NCBI RefSeq assembly: GCF_000173775.1 | Contig: NZ_ACCD01000008.1 | Span: 1-64,000, forward strand | Source of the DNA: Yersinia rohdei ATCC 43380 | GTDB taxonomy: Bacteria; Pseudomonadota; Gammaproteobacteria; Enterobacterales; Enterobacteriaceae | Reading direction: 5' to 3' | Length of the DNA: 64,000 nucleotides | Shown here: in pieces, positions 51,301 to 62,512 of the stretch | Layout of the letters: every line of letters begins with the position of its first letter | Numbering within the stretch: the first letter of the stretch is position 1 | The notes under the pieces: model-generated | Told to the model about the DNA's origin: nothing | Database searches by the model: none | The model's input: the letters and a program-made list of their open reading frames with translations, nothing else | Translations under genes and position numbers: made by a program

Positions 51301-52266
51301 TTATGAAATCAGTTTTTCCAATCGCGCCATGATAGCTTCAGCTGTAATACTGCTCATGCTTTTTTGCTCAGAAATAACGGCAATCTGGTTTTTCCCATAG
51401 CCGCCAATCAAACCCGGATCAGTGGGGCCGTACAGGGTAATGTTGGGGCGATCCAGTGCTGCGGTCAGATGGCTCAGGCCAGTATCGACAGAAACGACCG
51501 CTTTTGCCCCTGCCAGAACTTCGGCTACTTGTTGAAGACTGAGTTTAGGCAAAACTTCAACATGAGGAAAATCAGCAGCTAACCGCAAAGCGCGTTGATA
51601 TTCATGTTCCGCACCCCAGGGTAATTTTATTTTTAAACCTGTGGGGGCGACCAGCTCAATCAATTTTAGCCAGTGGCTTTCAGGCCAATGCTTGCTATCA
51701 CGCGTGGTTGCATGCAGGAAAACCAGATACTGACCGGCATCGGCGGGTAGCTGGTTTAAAAAACGTGCTGCAATAGCATATTCGCCCTGGTTTTCAGGTT
51801 TGCTATAACCGAGGCTCATGGCAAACAGTTGGCGTATGCGTTCAACGGCGTGCAGTTTGGTGTCAATCTCATGGCGGCAGTTATAAAACCAACTGGCAAA
51901 GGGCTCGCGGGCGCTTTTGCAATCAGGGCCATGTTTGACCCCTTTGGCGATGCGGGTAATCAGCGCGGCGCTTTTAATTAGCCCCTGGGCATCAATCACC
52001 ACATCATAACTGCGTTGCTGTACGACACGTTTAAAATCACAGCGTTCTTGGCGAGTATCACTACCAAACCAATTTTTACGCCAGCGGCGGATTGCCACCG
52101 GGAGCACGTTGTCCACCGCCGGATGCCAACTAGGGATTTGGCTGAATCCTTCTTCCACCACCCAATCAAAACGAATGCCGGGAATGGCATGCATTGCATC
52201 TGTCAGCGCGGGCAGCGTATGCAAAACGTCGCCCATTGAAGAGGTTTTAACGATCAATACATGCAT
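51301..52266 (-). CDS. waaC: LPS heptosyltransferase I WaaC
   Basis: Adds the first L-glycero-D-manno-heptose to Kdo. A 321-residue GT9 enzyme with the N-terminal KTSSMGDVLHTLPA and the C-terminal VSVDTGLSHLTAALDRPNIT ADP-heptose-binding region (in part). Its ATG shares one base with the waaF stop (TAATG), so hldD-waaF-waaC is one coupled unit. Confidence 0.96.
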   Translation of the reverse strand: MHVLIVKTSSMGDVLHTLPALTDAMHAIPGIRFDWVVEEGFSQIPSWHPAVDNVLPVAIRRWRKNWFGSDTRQERCDFKRVVQQRSYDVVIDAQGLIKSAALITRIAKGVKHGPDCKSAREPFASWFYNCRHEIDTKLHAVERIRQLFAMSLGYSKPENQGEYAIAARFLNQLPADAGQYLVFLHATTRDSKHWPESHWLKLIELVAPTGLKIKLPWGAEHEYQRALRLAADFPHVEVLPKLSLQQVAEVLAGAKAVVSVDTGLSHLTAALDRPNITLYGPTDPGLIGGYGKNQIAVISEQKSMSSITAEAIMARLEKLIS

Positions 52267-53348
52267 TAATCGGCCTCACTGACAGCACTGTTCAATGCGG
52301 CAACATTTTTAGCTACGGATAACTGTGTTTCCAGGGCCGCCATCACTTGTTCAGGTTGGATATCAATCAAACTCTGGTGATAACCCTGTGCGCTGTCGCC
52401 TTTACGCACTTTGTGATAGCCGGTAATCAGGCGAATGACGGTGGCTTTATCAGACAGCGGTGGCGTAAAGTCCGGGCTACTTGGGCCATATAAGGCCACT
52501 AATGGTTTATTTAATGCCGCCGCGACATGCATCAAGCCAGAGTCATTACTTACCACGGCATTACAGGCGGCTATCATTACCACGGCTTGATCCAACGAAG
52601 TCTGACCTGCCAAATTGAGGCAATATTCGCGCTCGTTTTCGTCGAGTGCCTGGCGGATTTCTTCCCCGGCTTCATTATCTTTGGCAGAACCCAATAAGAT
52701 GACGCGATAGCCAGCAGCAATCAGTTTCTGGGCCAATGTAGCATAGTGATAATGTGGCCAGCGTTTTGCTGGGCCAAACTCTGCACCTGGGCAGAATCCA
52801 ATAATAGGGCGGCTGTCGGACAGATTAAATGAGGCGGTCACCTCTGCAATCTCTTCATCCTGAACCTGCAATTGTGGCCAGAGCAAAGGTTGCGGTAAAT
52901 CTTCGGCTGAATGGATACGCTCTTTATCATAAGCCAGTGCAACATAGCGCTGAACCATCATTGGGAAGGCGTGTTTATCCAATATGCGCATGTCATTGAG
53001 CAAGAAGTAGCGCATTTCGCCACGCCAGCCAGTCCGCTGCTTAATACCTGAAAAATAAGGGATTAGGGCGGATTTAAATGAGTTTGGTAACACGTAAGCG
53101 CGATCATAACCGGCCTCACGTAATGCCAGACCCAAGCGGCGACGCTCCTCAAAAGCAAAAACCCCGTGGCCTAATGGCATCGGGACGGCATGGCGCACCT
53201 CGGGCATTCTGGCCAAAAGTGGACGGCACCACGCGGGCGCCATCACATCAATATCTGCTGCCGGATATTCGGCCTTCAGGGTGCGGTAAAGACTTTGCGA
53301 CATCATCATATCGCCAACCCAAGAAGGGCCGATGACCAGTATTTTCAT
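52266..53348 (-). CDS. waaF: LPS heptosyltransferase II WaaF
   Basis: Adds the second heptose to the inner core. The 360-residue GT9 protein starts MKILVIGPSWVGDMMMSQSL, with GFCPGAEFGPAKRWP and VSNDSGLMHVAAALNKP further on. Start ATG 53348; the frame extends four codons upstream. Middle gene of the hldD-waaF-waaC operon. Confidence 0.96.
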   Translation of the reverse strand: MKILVIGPSWVGDMMMSQSLYRTLKAEYPAADIDVMAPAWCRPLLARMPEVRHAVPMPLGHGVFAFEERRRLGLALREAGYDRAYVLPNSFKSALIPYFSGIKQRTGWRGEMRYFLLNDMRILDKHAFPMMVQRYVALAYDKERIHSAEDLPQPLLWPQLQVQDEEIAEVTASFNLSDSRPIIGFCPGAEFGPAKRWPHYHYATLAQKLIAAGYRVILLGSAKDNEAGEEIRQALDENEREYCLNLAGQTSLDQAVVMIAACNAVVSNDSGLMHVAAALNKPLVALYGPSSPDFTPPLSDKATVIRLITGYHKVRKGDSAQGYHQSLIDIQPEQVMAALETQLSVAKNVAALNSAVSEAD

Positions 53349-53378
53349 ACCGTTTATCAATTCCTTGCAGCAAGTGAT

Positions 53379-54311
53379 TTAGACTGAGCGATTAAGCCAG
53401 GTCAGATATTCTTTGACGCCTTCAGCGACAGTTTTGAATGGCTTGTCATAACCGGCAGCACGCAAATTAGTCAGGTCAGCTTGCGTATATGCCTGATAGC
53501 GGCCTTTCAGTTTTTCTGGGAATTCAATGTATTCCACAGGCCCGCTGTGGTGGAAATCCACCACGGCATCGGCAACAGCCTGGAAGGATTCTGCACGGCC
53601 GGTACCGCAGTTGAAAATGCCAGATACGCTGTTTTGCCAGAACCACAGATTAACGTCAGCCACATCACCCACATAGATGAAATCGCGTTTGAAATTTTCA
53701 CTGCCAGAGAACAATTTAGGGTTTTCACCCGCATTGATCTGGTTATTCAGGTGGAAGGCAACGCTGGCCATGCTGCCTTTGTGGCCTTCACGTGGGCCAT
53801 AAACGTTGAAGTAACGGAATCCACAAATCTGTGATTCAGCTTGCGGCAGGATTTCACGCACATACTGATCAAACAGGAATTTAGAATAACCGTAAACGTT
53901 AAGTGGCTGTTCGTATTGACGATCTTCAATGAAGTTATCAGTACGGCCGCCATAGGTGGCAGCAGATGAGGCATATAGGAACGGAATGCTGCGATCCAGA
54001 CAGAAGTGCAGGATATCTTTTGAGTACTGATAGTTGTTATCCATCATATACTTGCCATCCCACTCGGTGGTGGAAGAACAAGCACCTTCGTGGAAAATCG
54101 CGTCGATATCACCCATATCATCACCGGCGACAATGCTGGCGACAAAATCTTCTTTATCCATGTAATCAGCGATATCCAGATCAACCAGATTGACGAATTT
54201 GGTGCCGTCTTTCAGATTGTCTACAACCAAAATATCTTTATAACCGATATTATTCAGTGCCTTAACGATATTGCTGCCAATAAAACCGGCGCCGCCAGTG
54301 ACGATAATCAT
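53379..54311 (-). CDS. hldD: ADP-L-glycero-D-manno-heptose 6-epimerase HldD
   Basis: Epimerises ADP-D,D-heptose to the L,D form used by WaaC and WaaF. The 310-residue SDR enzyme has the NADP-binding [11 protein letters not shown] at the very N-terminus and the catalytic YGYSK. Start ATG 54311. It heads the heptose operon; E. coli hldD (htrM/rfaD) has a heat-shock promoter, which I could not confirm here. Divergent from kbl. Confidence 0.97.
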   Translation of the reverse strand: MIIVTGGAGFIGSNIVKALNNIGYKDILVVDNLKDGTKFVNLVDLDIADYMDKEDFVASIVAGDDMGDIDAIFHEGACSSTTEWDGKYMMDNNYQYSKDILHFCLDRSIPFLYASSAATYGGRTDNFIEDRQYEQPLNVYGYSKFLFDQYVREILPQAESQICGFRYFNVYGPREGHKGSMASVAFHLNNQINAGENPKLFSGSENFKRDFIYVGDVADVNLWFWQNSVSGIFNCGTGRAESFQAVADAVVDFHHSGPVEYIEFPEKLKGRYQAYTQADLTNLRAAGYDKPFKTVAEGVKEYLTWLNRSV

Positions 54312-54553
54312 CAGGTTCACCCTTGCTAATCTTCTTGGTCGGGCACAATGCCCCACACTAATTTGTCGTTATCATAACATTTCATAGGATAGCGCACAGC
54401 CGAAAGGGATTAATCTCAACGTTTCGATGCAGGTTTAGGATTGTTCACCGTGATATGTGCTGCATTTTTTATAATATCAGACAAGGTTTCTCGTCAGTTC
54501 AGCCATCAAGCAGTAAAATGTAGGGCGAAACTGCCAATCTTGGAGATAACCGA

Positions 54554-55768
54554 ATGTCCCTGCCTTCTTTTGATGGAAACCCGTTTTATCAGCAATTAGA
54601 ACAACAACTCAAAACTACTCGTGCTGAAGGGCTGTATAAAAACGAACGGATTATTACCTCCGCCCAACAAGCGGATATTGCAGTGGCTGATGGTCGCCAT
54701 GTAATTAATTTCTGCGCCAATAACTACTTGGGTCTGGCAAACCATCCGCGACTGATTGCAGCGGCCAAAAAAGGCATGGATACCCATGGCTTTGGCATGG
54801 CTTCAGTGCGTTTTATTTGTGGTACCCAAGATACCCATAAAGAGCTGGAACAGAAGCTGGCCAGCTTCCTCGGCATGGAAGATGCCATTCTTTATTCCTC
54901 TTGTTTTGATGCGAATGGCGGTCTGTTTGAAACCCTGCTGGGGCCAGAAGACGCGATTATTTCCGATGCGCTGAATCATGCTTCTATCATCGATGGCGTG
55001 CGGTTATGTAAAGCCAAGCGTTATCGTTATGCGAACAATGACATGAACGAGCTGAGAGAGCAGCTAGAACAAGCCAAAGCCGACGGCGCGCGCCATATTA
55101 TGGTAGCCACGGACGGTGTGTTCTCAATGGATGGGGTCATTGCCAACCTAAAAGGTGTTTGTGATTTGGCCGATGAGTATCAGGCATTGGTGATGGTCGA
55201 TGACTCCCATGCAGTAGGTTTTGTGGGTGCCAATGGCCGTGGGACTCATGAATACTGCGAAGTTATGGATCGCGTAGATATTATCACCGGTACCTTAGGC
55301 AAGGCGCTCGGCGGTGCATCGGGCGGTTATACCGCCGCGCGTAAAGAAGTGGTTGAGTGGCTGCGCCAGCGCTCACGGCCCTATTTATTCTCAAACTCAT
55401 TAGCTCCAGCAATTGTTGCCGCTTCAATTGAAGTGTTATCGCTATTGGAAGACGGTGCCGAGCTGCGCGATCGTTTATGGGCGAATGCGCGTTTATTCCG
55501 CGAAAAAATGAGTGCGGCGGGTTTCACCTTAGCCGGTGCAGATCACGCCATTATCCCTGTCATGCTGGGCGACGCGACATTAGCGCAAGAGTTTGCCAAT
55601 GCATTACTAAAAGAAGGTATTTACGTCACTGGTTTCTTCTATCCAGTGGTGCCGAAAGGTCAGGCGCGAATTCGCACCCAGATGTCGGCAGATCACACGC
55701 CAGAACAGGTCGAGCGGGCTGTTGAAGCCTTCGTGCGTATTGGTAAACAGCTTAACGTTATTAAGTAA
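54554..55768 (+). CDS. kbl: glycine C-acetyltransferase (2-amino-3-ketobutyrate CoA ligase)
   Basis: Second step of threonine breakdown: splits 2-amino-3-oxobutanoate with CoA into glycine and acetyl-CoA. The 404-residue PLP enzyme has [13 protein letters not shown] and the PLP-lysine segment [14 protein letters not shown]. Six residues longer at the N-terminus than E. coli. tdh follows after 8 bp. Confidence 0.96.
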   Translation: MSLPSFDGNPFYQQLEQQLKTTRAEGLYKNERIITSAQQADIAVADGRHVINFCANNYLGLANHPRLIAAAKKGMDTHGFGMASVRFICGTQDTHKELEQKLASFLGMEDAILYSSCFDANGGLFETLLGPEDAIISDALNHASIIDGVRLCKAKRYRYANNDMNELREQLEQAKADGARHIMVATDGVFSMDGVIANLKGVCDLADEYQALVMVDDSHAVGFVGANGRGTHEYCEVMDRVDIITGTLGKALGGASGGYTAARKEVVEWLRQRSRPYLFSNSLAPAIVAASIEVLSLLEDGAELRDRLWANARLFREKMSAAGFTLAGADHAIIPVMLGDATLAQEFANALLKEGIYVTGFFYPVVPKGQARIRTQMSADHTPEQVERAVEAFVRIGKQLNVIK

Positions 55769-55776
55769 GGGATTTC

Positions 55777-56802
55777 ATGAAAGCACTGTCCAAACTGAAA
55801 GCAGAAGAAGGTATTTGGATGACCGATGTGCCGCAGCCAGAGCTGGGCCACAACGACATCATGATCAAAATTCGCAAAACGGCTATTTGCGGCACTGATG
55901 TGCATATCTATAACTGGGATGAATGGTCACAAAAAACTATTCCTGTCCCAATGGTGGTCGGTCACGAATATGTGGGCGAAGTTGTCGCCATTGGTCAGGA
56001 AGTTAAAGGCTTTAATATTGGTGACCGGGTGTCAGGCGAAGGCCATATTACTTGCGGGCATTGCCGTAATTGCCGCGGTGGCCGTACCCATCTTTGCCGC
56101 AACACCGTCGGTGTGGGTGTGAACCGTCCAGGGTCTTTTGCCGAGTATCTGGTTATTCCTGCATTTAATGCTTTCAAAATTCCCGACAATATCTCTGACG
56201 AGCTAGCCGCTATTTTTGACCCCTTCGGCAATGCGGTACACACCGCATTATCCTTTGATTTAGTTGGGGAAGATGTATTGGTATCCGGTGCTGGCCCGAT
56301 TGGCATCATGGCGGCAGCAGTGTGTAAGCATGTTGGTGCTCGCCATGTGGTTATCACTGACGTGAATGAATATCGGCTGGATCTGGCTCGCAAAATGGGT
56401 GTGACCCGGGCGGTTAATGTCAGTAAAGAAAACCTGAATGATGTTATGGCGGAACTGGGCATGACAGAAGGTTTTGATGTGGGGCTAGAAATGTCTGGTG
56501 CGCCGCCAGCTTTCCGCACATTACTTAACTCAATGAATCACGGTGGTCGTATTGCAATGCTGGGAATACCGCCATCTGATATGTCTATCGACTGGAATCA
56601 GGTGATTTTCAAAGGGCTGTTTATCAAAGGGATTTATGGCCGTGAGATGTTTGAAACCTGGTACAAAATGGCGGCGCTGATTCAATCTGGCTTGGATCTA
56701 ACCCCCATTATCACCCACCGATTCTCTATCGATGACTTCCAAAAAGGCTTTGATGAGATGCGCTCGGGTCGCTCTGGTAAAGTGGTGTTAAGCTGGGATT
56801 AA
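55777..56802 (+). CDS. tdh: L-threonine 3-dehydrogenase
   Basis: Oxidises L-threonine to 2-amino-3-oxobutanoate with NAD, feeding Kbl. The 341-residue zinc-dependent medium-chain dehydrogenase has catalytic zinc ligands in [10 protein letters not shown] and GHEYVGEV, structural cysteines in [18 protein letters not shown], and the nucleotide-binding [14 protein letters not shown]. Operon with kbl, as in E. coli. Confidence 0.97.
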   Translation: MKALSKLKAEEGIWMTDVPQPELGHNDIMIKIRKTAICGTDVHIYNWDEWSQKTIPVPMVVGHEYVGEVVAIGQEVKGFNIGDRVSGEGHITCGHCRNCRGGRTHLCRNTVGVGVNRPGSFAEYLVIPAFNAFKIPDNISDELAAIFDPFGNAVHTALSFDLVGEDVLVSGAGPIGIMAAAVCKHVGARHVVITDVNEYRLDLARKMGVTRAVNVSKENLNDVMAELGMTEGFDVGLEMSGAPPAFRTLLNSMNHGGRIAMLGIPPSDMSIDWNQVIFKGLFIKGIYGREMFETWYKMAALIQSGLDLTPIITHRFSIDDFQKGFDEMRSGRSGKVVLSWD

Positions 56803-56805
56803 TCT

Positions 56806-56876
56806 CCCTTTCGTACTTGAAGCTACAGGGATTAGCGGTGAATCCGAACCACTAACCGGTAGTTGCAGGATTAAAA
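56806..56876. repeat. ERIC-like remnant after tdh
   Basis: CGTACTTGAAGCTACAGGG and GGTAGTTGCAGGAT resemble the outer arms of the ERIC elements in this window, with most of the centre missing. Confidence 0.35.
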
Positions 56877-56877
56877 A

Positions 56878-56909
56878 CGGGGCGGCCAGATGATGGCGGC
56901 CCCGCTTTA
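56878..56909 (+). terminator. tdh terminator
   Basis: CGGGGCGGCC pairs with GGCGGCCCCG (one mismatch), seven-base loop, followed by CTTTAT. It also lies at the convergent end of yibQ. Confidence 0.7.
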
Positions 56910-56918
56910 TTGCGTCAG

Positions 56919-57944
56919 TTATGGTCTTGCCGTTTTTAGCTTATTGGTGTCTTGGCTACTCGGTTGCAGTTTCTCAGCAGGAGCTACTGGTGCTGTTGGC
57001 GGGAAGTATTGCTGCCAATGTTGCTGCACAAATATCACTGCCGGATTTTGCATCAGGCTCTCACCTAAGACAGTAAACATCTTATCGGCGTAGATTTTCT
57101 CAGCCACATAACTGGCTTTAGGTTTGCATTGCTTGATAACTTTCAAGCGCTGACCTTTGGCTGGATCACGCGGTTTTGATGTGGCTGGTGGGGTGATGCC
57201 GCTGCCACTATTGTTGTGTACCGGTTCGTTTAGCAGCGCGCTAGGTTTAACCAATACGATATCAGACGGCAACTGGGGCAACATCTGTTGCAGCACTTTT
57301 ATTGTGGACGGATGCGGATGCCCGATTGCAATCGCCGAGCCATTACGGCGCGCCAGTTCTACCGCGCGGGTAAATTGCTGGCGGATGGCGGCTTCGTTTT
57401 GCGAGTCATCCAAAAACACTTTTCGCTTAATCACTTTAACACCAGTACCTTGTGCCGCGTTGCTGGCCTGGCTATTCCCGATGGTGACGCTATCGAGAAA
57501 ATAGAGCTGATAATGCTCCAGCACCTGCATCACTTTCTGCATCCCCGGCAAACTGGAGGTCATTGCGCTGCCCATATGATTATTCATCCCAGTAGCATAA
57601 GGGACGTTATTCACCGCCTGGCGAATAATGCGCTGAATCTCTTCGCTGCTCATTGATGGCTGCAAGGTATCGCGCTCCAATGGCTGCTTGCTCAGCGGAG
57701 CCATTGGTAAGTGAATGAGAATTTCGCGCCCTTGATTATGGGCTTTGACCGCCATTTCTCTGGCGTAGGGGGCATTAGGTAAAATTGCCACTGAAATAGG
57801 CAATGGCATCTGTAATATCTTGTTTTCGTTCTGGGGACGATAACCAAAGTCATCAATAACAATCGAAAGTTTGCCCGCCTGTGCGGCATTGGCGATGAGT
57901 AGGCTGCTTACTATGATAAACCGACGGGTATTGAAATAGCGCAA
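56919..57944 (-). CDS. yibQ: divergent polysaccharide deacetylase family protein YibQ
   Basis: A 341-residue exported protein of the divergent polysaccharide deacetylase family (DUF610-like). It has a signal peptide (IIVSSLLIANAAQA), then KLSIVIDDFGYR, HLPMAPLS, GMNNHMGS and GHPHPST, which line up with deacetylase motifs. Activity has not been shown, to my knowledge. The start is TTG at 57944, with AGGGA upstream. Directly downstream of envC, suggesting an envelope role. Confidence 0.85.
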   Translation of the reverse strand: MRYFNTRRFIIVSSLLIANAAQAGKLSIVIDDFGYRPQNENKILQMPLPISVAILPNAPYAREMAVKAHNQGREILIHLPMAPLSKQPLERDTLQPSMSSEEIQRIIRQAVNNVPYATGMNNHMGSAMTSSLPGMQKVMQVLEHYQLYFLDSVTIGNSQASNAAQGTGVKVIKRKVFLDDSQNEAAIRQQFTRAVELARRNGSAIAIGHPHPSTIKVLQQMLPQLPSDIVLVKPSALLNEPVHNNSGSGITPPATSKPRDPAKGQRLKVIKQCKPKASYVAEKIYADKMFTVLGESLMQNPAVIFVQQHWQQYFPPTAPVAPAEKLQPSSQDTNKLKTARP

Positions 57945-57966
57945 ATCGTATTCCCTAACGTTGTTT

Positions 57967-59337
57967 CTATCTTCCTAACCAAGGTTGCGGATTAACAGCT
58001 TGCCCCTGACGGCGGATTTCGAAATAAAGTGATGGCTCGCCCTGACCGCCACTGGTGCCAACAAGAGCAATCGGCTGACCTGCTTTCACCTGCGCACCCA
58101 CATTGACCAGCGCGCTTTGGTTGTAGCCATATAAACTCATATCCCCTTTGCCGTGCTCGACGACCACCACTAAGCCGTAGCCCTGTAGCCAGTCGGCCAA
58201 CAGCACCCGCCCATCCGCAATAGCTTTAACTTCACTGCCTTCTGGCGCGGAAATAACCATACCTTTCCAGCGCAATTCACCTTGTAAAGCTTCGCCAAAT
58301 CTATGGGTGACATTGCCACGGACAGGCCAGACAGCTTGCCCCCCCGGGCGACCCAGACCACCGGTTCTGGCCATCAGTGAGCGCTCACCCTCACTTGGTT
58401 TATAACTGGAACCGGTTTTCTTCGCTTGTTGTTCTTTGGCTTTGACTTGTTCGCGTACCCGGGCAGCTTCTTTGGCCTCCCGTTCCGCACGGGCTTTGGC
58501 TTCCCGCTCGGCTTTGGCGATTTGATCACGCAGACGCGATTCATTTAATTTTAACTCAGCCAGACCTTGCTGGTCTTTCTCCAGCGAGGCCTCCAACGAC
58601 GTCAGGGTTTGCTTGCGTGCTGTACGTGCTTGCTCCAGCTTTTGCTGTTGCGTTTTCTGCTCATCTAACAACGTTTTTTGCTGATTTTTCTTTTGTTCCA
58701 GCGTTTTTTTCTCAGCAGACAGGTGGGTACGCGTCTGTTCTAAATCTTTAATAGATTGTTGGCGAGCTTCATTGAGATAACTGAAATAGGCCAAAATACG
58801 CTCACTGCGCTGGCTCTCTTCACCACTTAAAATCAGCGCTAACCCACTGTGCTGGCCTTGTTTAAAGGCGGCATCAAGTTGTTGTGACAGCATATCTTGC
58901 TGCTGAGATTGTTTGCTTTGTAGCTTTGTAATAGAGGCGGTGAGGCTGGAAATATCTTTGTCTAACTCAGTCAGAGTCCCTTGGGTTTCGCGCAGGCTGC
59001 GGCTGGCCTGAGCAATGGTATTCTCTTGTTGTTTGAGCTGATCGAGTAAAGAACTGCGTTGTTGTTTTTGTTGCTGAACACTTTTTTCTTTTTCGGCGAT
59101 ATCCTGCTGAAGTGTTTTCAGCTGGGTTTTATTCTCTGCCGTTTTCACGGCCGCCGGGGCATCAGCTGCATTGCTAACTAATGGGCACAGCAGGACGCCA
59201 GCGCAAAAAACGCTGGCGTACAGTGCTGACCACGGGCGACGCACCATTTGACCCGACAACTCAGAAAGAGCGTCTTTGTTGTCGGCGATGGTATGTTCCG
59301 TAACCATTGATATTGCAAATGATGCCTTTTCCTTCAT
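57967..59337 (-). CDS. envC: murein hydrolase activator EnvC
   Basis: Activates the amidases AmiA and AmiB at the division septum. It has a long coiled coil (~residues 65-280, rich in Q/K/E) and a C-terminal LytM domain (GMVISAPEGSEVKAIADG, GQGEPSLYFEIRRQG) lacking full zinc ligation, as in E. coli. The reading frame from 59337 gives 456 residues. An internal ATG at 59247 (MVRRPWSALYASVF) would place a normal signal peptide at the N-terminus and give 426 residues, closer to E. coli. Confidence 0.9.
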   Translation of the reverse strand: MKEKASFAISMVTEHTIADNKDALSELSGQMVRRPWSALYASVFCAGVLLCPLVSNAADAPAAVKTAENKTQLKTLQQDIAEKEKSVQQQKQQRSSLLDQLKQQENTIAQASRSLRETQGTLTELDKDISSLTASITKLQSKQSQQQDMLSQQLDAAFKQGQHSGLALILSGEESQRSERILAYFSYLNEARQQSIKDLEQTRTHLSAEKKTLEQKKNQQKTLLDEQKTQQQKLEQARTARKQTLTSLEASLEKDQQGLAELKLNESRLRDQIAKAEREAKARAEREAKEAARVREQVKAKEQQAKKTGSSYKPSEGERSLMARTGGLGRPGGQAVWPVRGNVTHRFGEALQGELRWKGMVISAPEGSEVKAIADGRVLLADWLQGYGLVVVVEHGKGDMSLYGYNQSALVNVGAQVKAGQPIALVGTSGGQGEPSLYFEIRRQGQAVNPQPWLGR

Positions 59338-59346
59338 AACGAAGGA

Positions 59347-60894
59347 TTATTCCACGATGAACAGCGGCTTACCAGTCATCTCTTGCGGGATTTCCATTTC
59401 CATCAGTGACAGCATGGTTGGCGCGATGTCTGAAAGCTTGCCGCCTTCAACGGCTTTAACGTCTTTATTGCCGATGTAAATCAGCGGGACTGGCAGGCTG
59501 GTATGGGCTGTATGTGCTTGACCGGTAGCCGGGTCGCGCATCTGCTCAGCATTGCCGTGGTCGGCGGTGATGAGCAATTGGCCATCAACGGCTTTCACCG
59601 CGGCAACCACTTGTTCAATGCAATTATCCAGTGTTTCTACTGCTTTCACGGCAGCATCATAATCACCGGTATGGCCGACCATATCGCCATTCGGATAGTT
59701 ACAAATGATCACATCATATTTACCGCTAGCTATCGCCCCGACCAATTTTTCAGTCAGTTCTGCGGAGCTCATTTCTGGTTGCAGGTCATAGGTCGCAACT
59801 TTTGGTGAGTTAATCAGAATGCGATCTTCACCTTTAAATGGCTCTTCAACGCCGCCGTTATAGAAGAAAGTGACGTGGGCATATTTTTCAGTTTCCGAAA
59901 TGCGCAACTGAGTTTTGTCATGCTTCATTAACCACTCACCGAAGGTATTTTCCAGTGATGCGGGTGGGTAAGCACAAGCCACTTTGATATCCGCAGCATA
60001 TTCAGTCAACATCACGAAATCGCCGAAGTTAACCACTTTATCGCGTTTGAATCCGTCAAAATCGGTACTAACAAAGGTGCGGGTGATTTGACGGGCGCGG
60101 TCAGCACGGAAGTTCATGAAGATTAATGCATCGCCGTCGTTCATCGCTGCATCGGGTTCGCCAGCCGCTTTAATGACAGTCGGTCTAACGAATTCATCAT
60201 TTTCATTACGGGCATAAGCCGCTTGCAGACCAGCAACTGCGTTATCGACAGTGAACTCGCCTTTTGCCTGAGTCAGCAAATCGTAGGCCAGCTGTACACG
60301 ATCCCAGCGGTTATCACGATCCATCGCGTAGTAGCGGCCAATAATAGAGGCAATGCGGCCTTTACCCAGCTCGGCAAATTTATCAGTGAATCGTTTCAGT
60401 GATGATTCAGCACTGCGCGGCGGGGTGTCACGTCCATCAAGGAATGCATGCAGATAAATAGCAGTCGCACCGCGTTTGGCGGCCAACTCAACCATCGCCA
60501 TAATGTGGTCTTCGTGGCTGTGAACACCACCGGCAGACAACAGGCCCATAATATGAACCGCTTTGCCTGCTTTTACGGCGTTATCAATGGCGGCAGTCAG
60601 TGTTGGGTTCGTGAAAAAGTCGCCGTCTTTGATTTCTTTGTCGAGGCGGGTCAAATCCTGATAAACAATACGGCCAGCACCCAAATTGACGTGACCGACT
60701 TCAGAATTACCCATCTGGCCATCAGGCAGGCCGACCGCCAGACCTGAAGCGGCAATTAAGGTGTGAGGCTGTTGCTGCCATAAACGGTCCATAACGGGCG
60801 TTTTGGCATTCAGAATGGCGTTATCCTGCTGTTCTTCGCGGTGACCGTAGCCATCCAGAATAGTCAGAACCAGTGGTTTTTTCGTGCTCGACAT
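59347..60894 (-). CDS. gpmM: 2,3-bisphosphoglycerate-independent phosphoglycerate mutase
   Basis: Interconverts 3- and 2-phosphoglycerate in glycolysis using two manganese ions. The 515-residue alkaline-phosphatase-fold enzyme has [11 protein letters not shown], the phospho-serine in [14 protein letters not shown], and [11 protein letters not shown] near the C-terminus. First gene of gpmM-envC-yibQ; envC begins nine bases after its stop. Confidence 0.97.
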   Translation of the reverse strand: MSSTKKPLVLTILDGYGHREEQQDNAILNAKTPVMDRLWQQQPHTLIAASGLAVGLPDGQMGNSEVGHVNLGAGRIVYQDLTRLDKEIKDGDFFTNPTLTAAIDNAVKAGKAVHIMGLLSAGGVHSHEDHIMAMVELAAKRGATAIYLHAFLDGRDTPPRSAESSLKRFTDKFAELGKGRIASIIGRYYAMDRDNRWDRVQLAYDLLTQAKGEFTVDNAVAGLQAAYARNENDEFVRPTVIKAAGEPDAAMNDGDALIFMNFRADRARQITRTFVSTDFDGFKRDKVVNFGDFVMLTEYAADIKVACAYPPASLENTFGEWLMKHDKTQLRISETEKYAHVTFFYNGGVEEPFKGEDRILINSPKVATYDLQPEMSSAELTEKLVGAIASGKYDVIICNYPNGDMVGHTGDYDAAVKAVETLDNCIEQVVAAVKAVDGQLLITADHGNAEQMRDPATGQAHTAHTSLPVPLIYIGNKDVKAVEGGKLSDIAPTMLSLMEMEIPQEMTGKPLFIVE

Positions 60895-61214
60895 TGCATA
60901 ACCTCTTTCTTATATAAATCGAAGTGTCAAATAGCCACGAACATCAAATTGGATATGCGCGGCTATCGACACTCAAATATGTACTGCCCCGGTACAAAGG
61001 CGGTAATTTACTACAAAACCGGTTAAAAATAGCCCAAAGAGATCAACATTGGTGCGGGGTTTTGCGTAAAAATCATCAAAGCGGTGATAAAACTTCCCGA
61101 GATTGCTCGCAGTTTCTGCAATAGCGCTTGCATATTGGCTGTATTTGCCGCAACGCGCAGGTATACTCTGTGACCTTGAATATTATCCCCTAACTAACGG
61201 GAGTTTTTACCCCC
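60895..61214. promoter_or_regulatory. divergent gpmM-yibN promoter region
   Basis: 320 bp without an ORF. TATACT at 61162-61167 is a likely -10 for yibN, but no well-spaced -35 was found. Nothing else recognised. Confidence 0.4.
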
Positions 61215-61649
61215 ATGTTGCAAGAAATTATGCAATTCATTAGCCTGCATCCAGTGTTGAGTCTGGCTTGGGTGGCGTTGTTCGTCGCCGTAATTTTCAC
61301 CAGCTTTAAAGCGACACTGTCAAAAGTGAAAGAGATTACCCGTGGCGAAGCGACACGTTTGATTAATAAAGAAGATGCGGTTGTGGTTGATATCCGCACT
61401 CGTGATGATTACCGCAAGGGCCATATTGCCAGTTCTATCAATTTGCTGCCGGCCGACATTAAAAACGGCAGTTTGACTGAGTTGGAAAAGCATAAAGCGC
61501 AGCCTATTATTGTAGTTTGTGCCACAGGGACAACCTCTCGCGCCTCTGCCGAGTTGCTAAACAAAGCCGGTTTTGAGCGAGTGTATACCTTGAAAGACGG
61601 TATTGCGGGTTGGAGTGGTGAAAATCTGCCACTGGCACGCGGCAAGTAA
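61215..61649 (+). CDS. yibN: membrane-anchored rhodanese-like protein YibN
   Basis: A 144-residue protein with one N-terminal membrane helix ([17 protein letters not shown]) and a rhodanese domain (~residues 45-140) whose active-site cysteine is in [12 protein letters not shown]. Rhodanese-fold proteins handle sulfane sulfur; E. coli YibN has recently been linked to protein insertion through YidC. First in yibN-grxC-secB-gpsA-cysE. Confidence 0.92.
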   Translation: MLQEIMQFISLHPVLSLAWVALFVAVIFTSFKATLSKVKEITRGEATRLINKEDAVVVDIRTRDDYRKGHIASSINLLPADIKNGSLTELEKHKAQPIIVVCATGTTSRASAELLNKAGFERVYTLKDGIAGWSGENLPLARGK

Positions 61650-61702
61650 GTTTTATAAAAACTAGTCATATCAATAGATTACTAATTTAACTGAGGTGCA
61701 AT

Positions 61703-61951
61703 ATGGCGAAGATTGAAATTTATACCAAAGCAACCTGCCCATTCTGTCATCGTGCTAAAGCACTGTTGAACAGCAAAGGCGCTGCTTTCCATGAGATCGC
61801 CATTGATAATGACCCGAACAAACGTGAAGAGATGATTGCTCGTAGCGGGCGGACGACAGTGCCTCAGGTATTTATTGATGGGCAGCATATCGGTGGCTGT
61901 GATGATTTACACGCCCTGGATGCGCGCGGTGGGCTTGACCCACTGCTTTAA
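61703..61951 (+). CDS. grxC: glutaredoxin 3
   Basis: An 82-residue dithiol glutaredoxin that reduces protein disulfides with glutathione. The active site TCPFCHRA and the cis-proline loop TTVPQVFIDGQHIGG are intact. GAGGTG is the ribosome-binding site. Confidence 0.97.
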   Translation: MAKIEIYTKATCPFCHRAKALLNSKGAAFHEIAIDNDPNKREEMIARSGRTTVPQVFIDGQHIGGCDDLHALDARGGLDPLL

Positions 61952-62041
61952 CTCGTTAGTGGGCCCATTATATTAATGGAAAGAACCCACGGCGGCTGTG
62001 CTGTTTAATAAAGGACGTCTAACTTTAGGGTATCTAGACAC

Positions 62042-62512
62042 ATGTCAGAACAAAATAACACCGAGATGGCTTTCCAGATCCAACGTATCTATACCAAAGA
62101 TATCTCCTTCGAAGCACCAAAAGCTCCGCAGGTTTTCCAGCAGGATTGGCAACCAGAAGTTAAACTTGATCTTGATACTGCTTCAAGCCAACTGGCTGAT
62201 GATGTGTATGAAGTGGTACTGCGTGTGACGGTAACGGCCTCTTTGGGCGAAGAAATTGCATTCCTGTGTGAAGTACAGCAAGGCGGCATCTTCTCCATCG
62301 CGGGTATTGACGGCACCCAATTGGCGCATTGTTTAGGTGCATATTGCCCGAACATTCTGTTCCCGTATGCCCGTGAATGCATCACCAGCTTGGTTTCTCG
62401 CGGTACTTTCCCGCAGTTGAATCTGGCACCGGTTAACTTTGATGCTCTGTTCATGAACTACTTGCAACAGCAGGCTGAAGGCGAAGGTGCTGAACAACGT
62501 CAGGATGCCTGA
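62042..62512 (+). CDS. secB: protein-export chaperone SecB
   Basis: A tetrameric cytoplasmic chaperone that holds preproteins unfolded and delivers them to SecA. The 156-residue product matches the family end to end ([33 protein letters not shown]). gpsA starts on the last base of its stop (TGATG). Confidence 0.97.
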   Translation: MSEQNNTEMAFQIQRIYTKDISFEAPKAPQVFQQDWQPEVKLDLDTASSQLADDVYEVVLRVTVTASLGEEIAFLCEVQQGGIFSIAGIDGTQLAHCLGAYCPNILFPYARECITSLVSRGTFPQLNLAPVNFDALFMNYLQQQAEGEGAEQRQDA

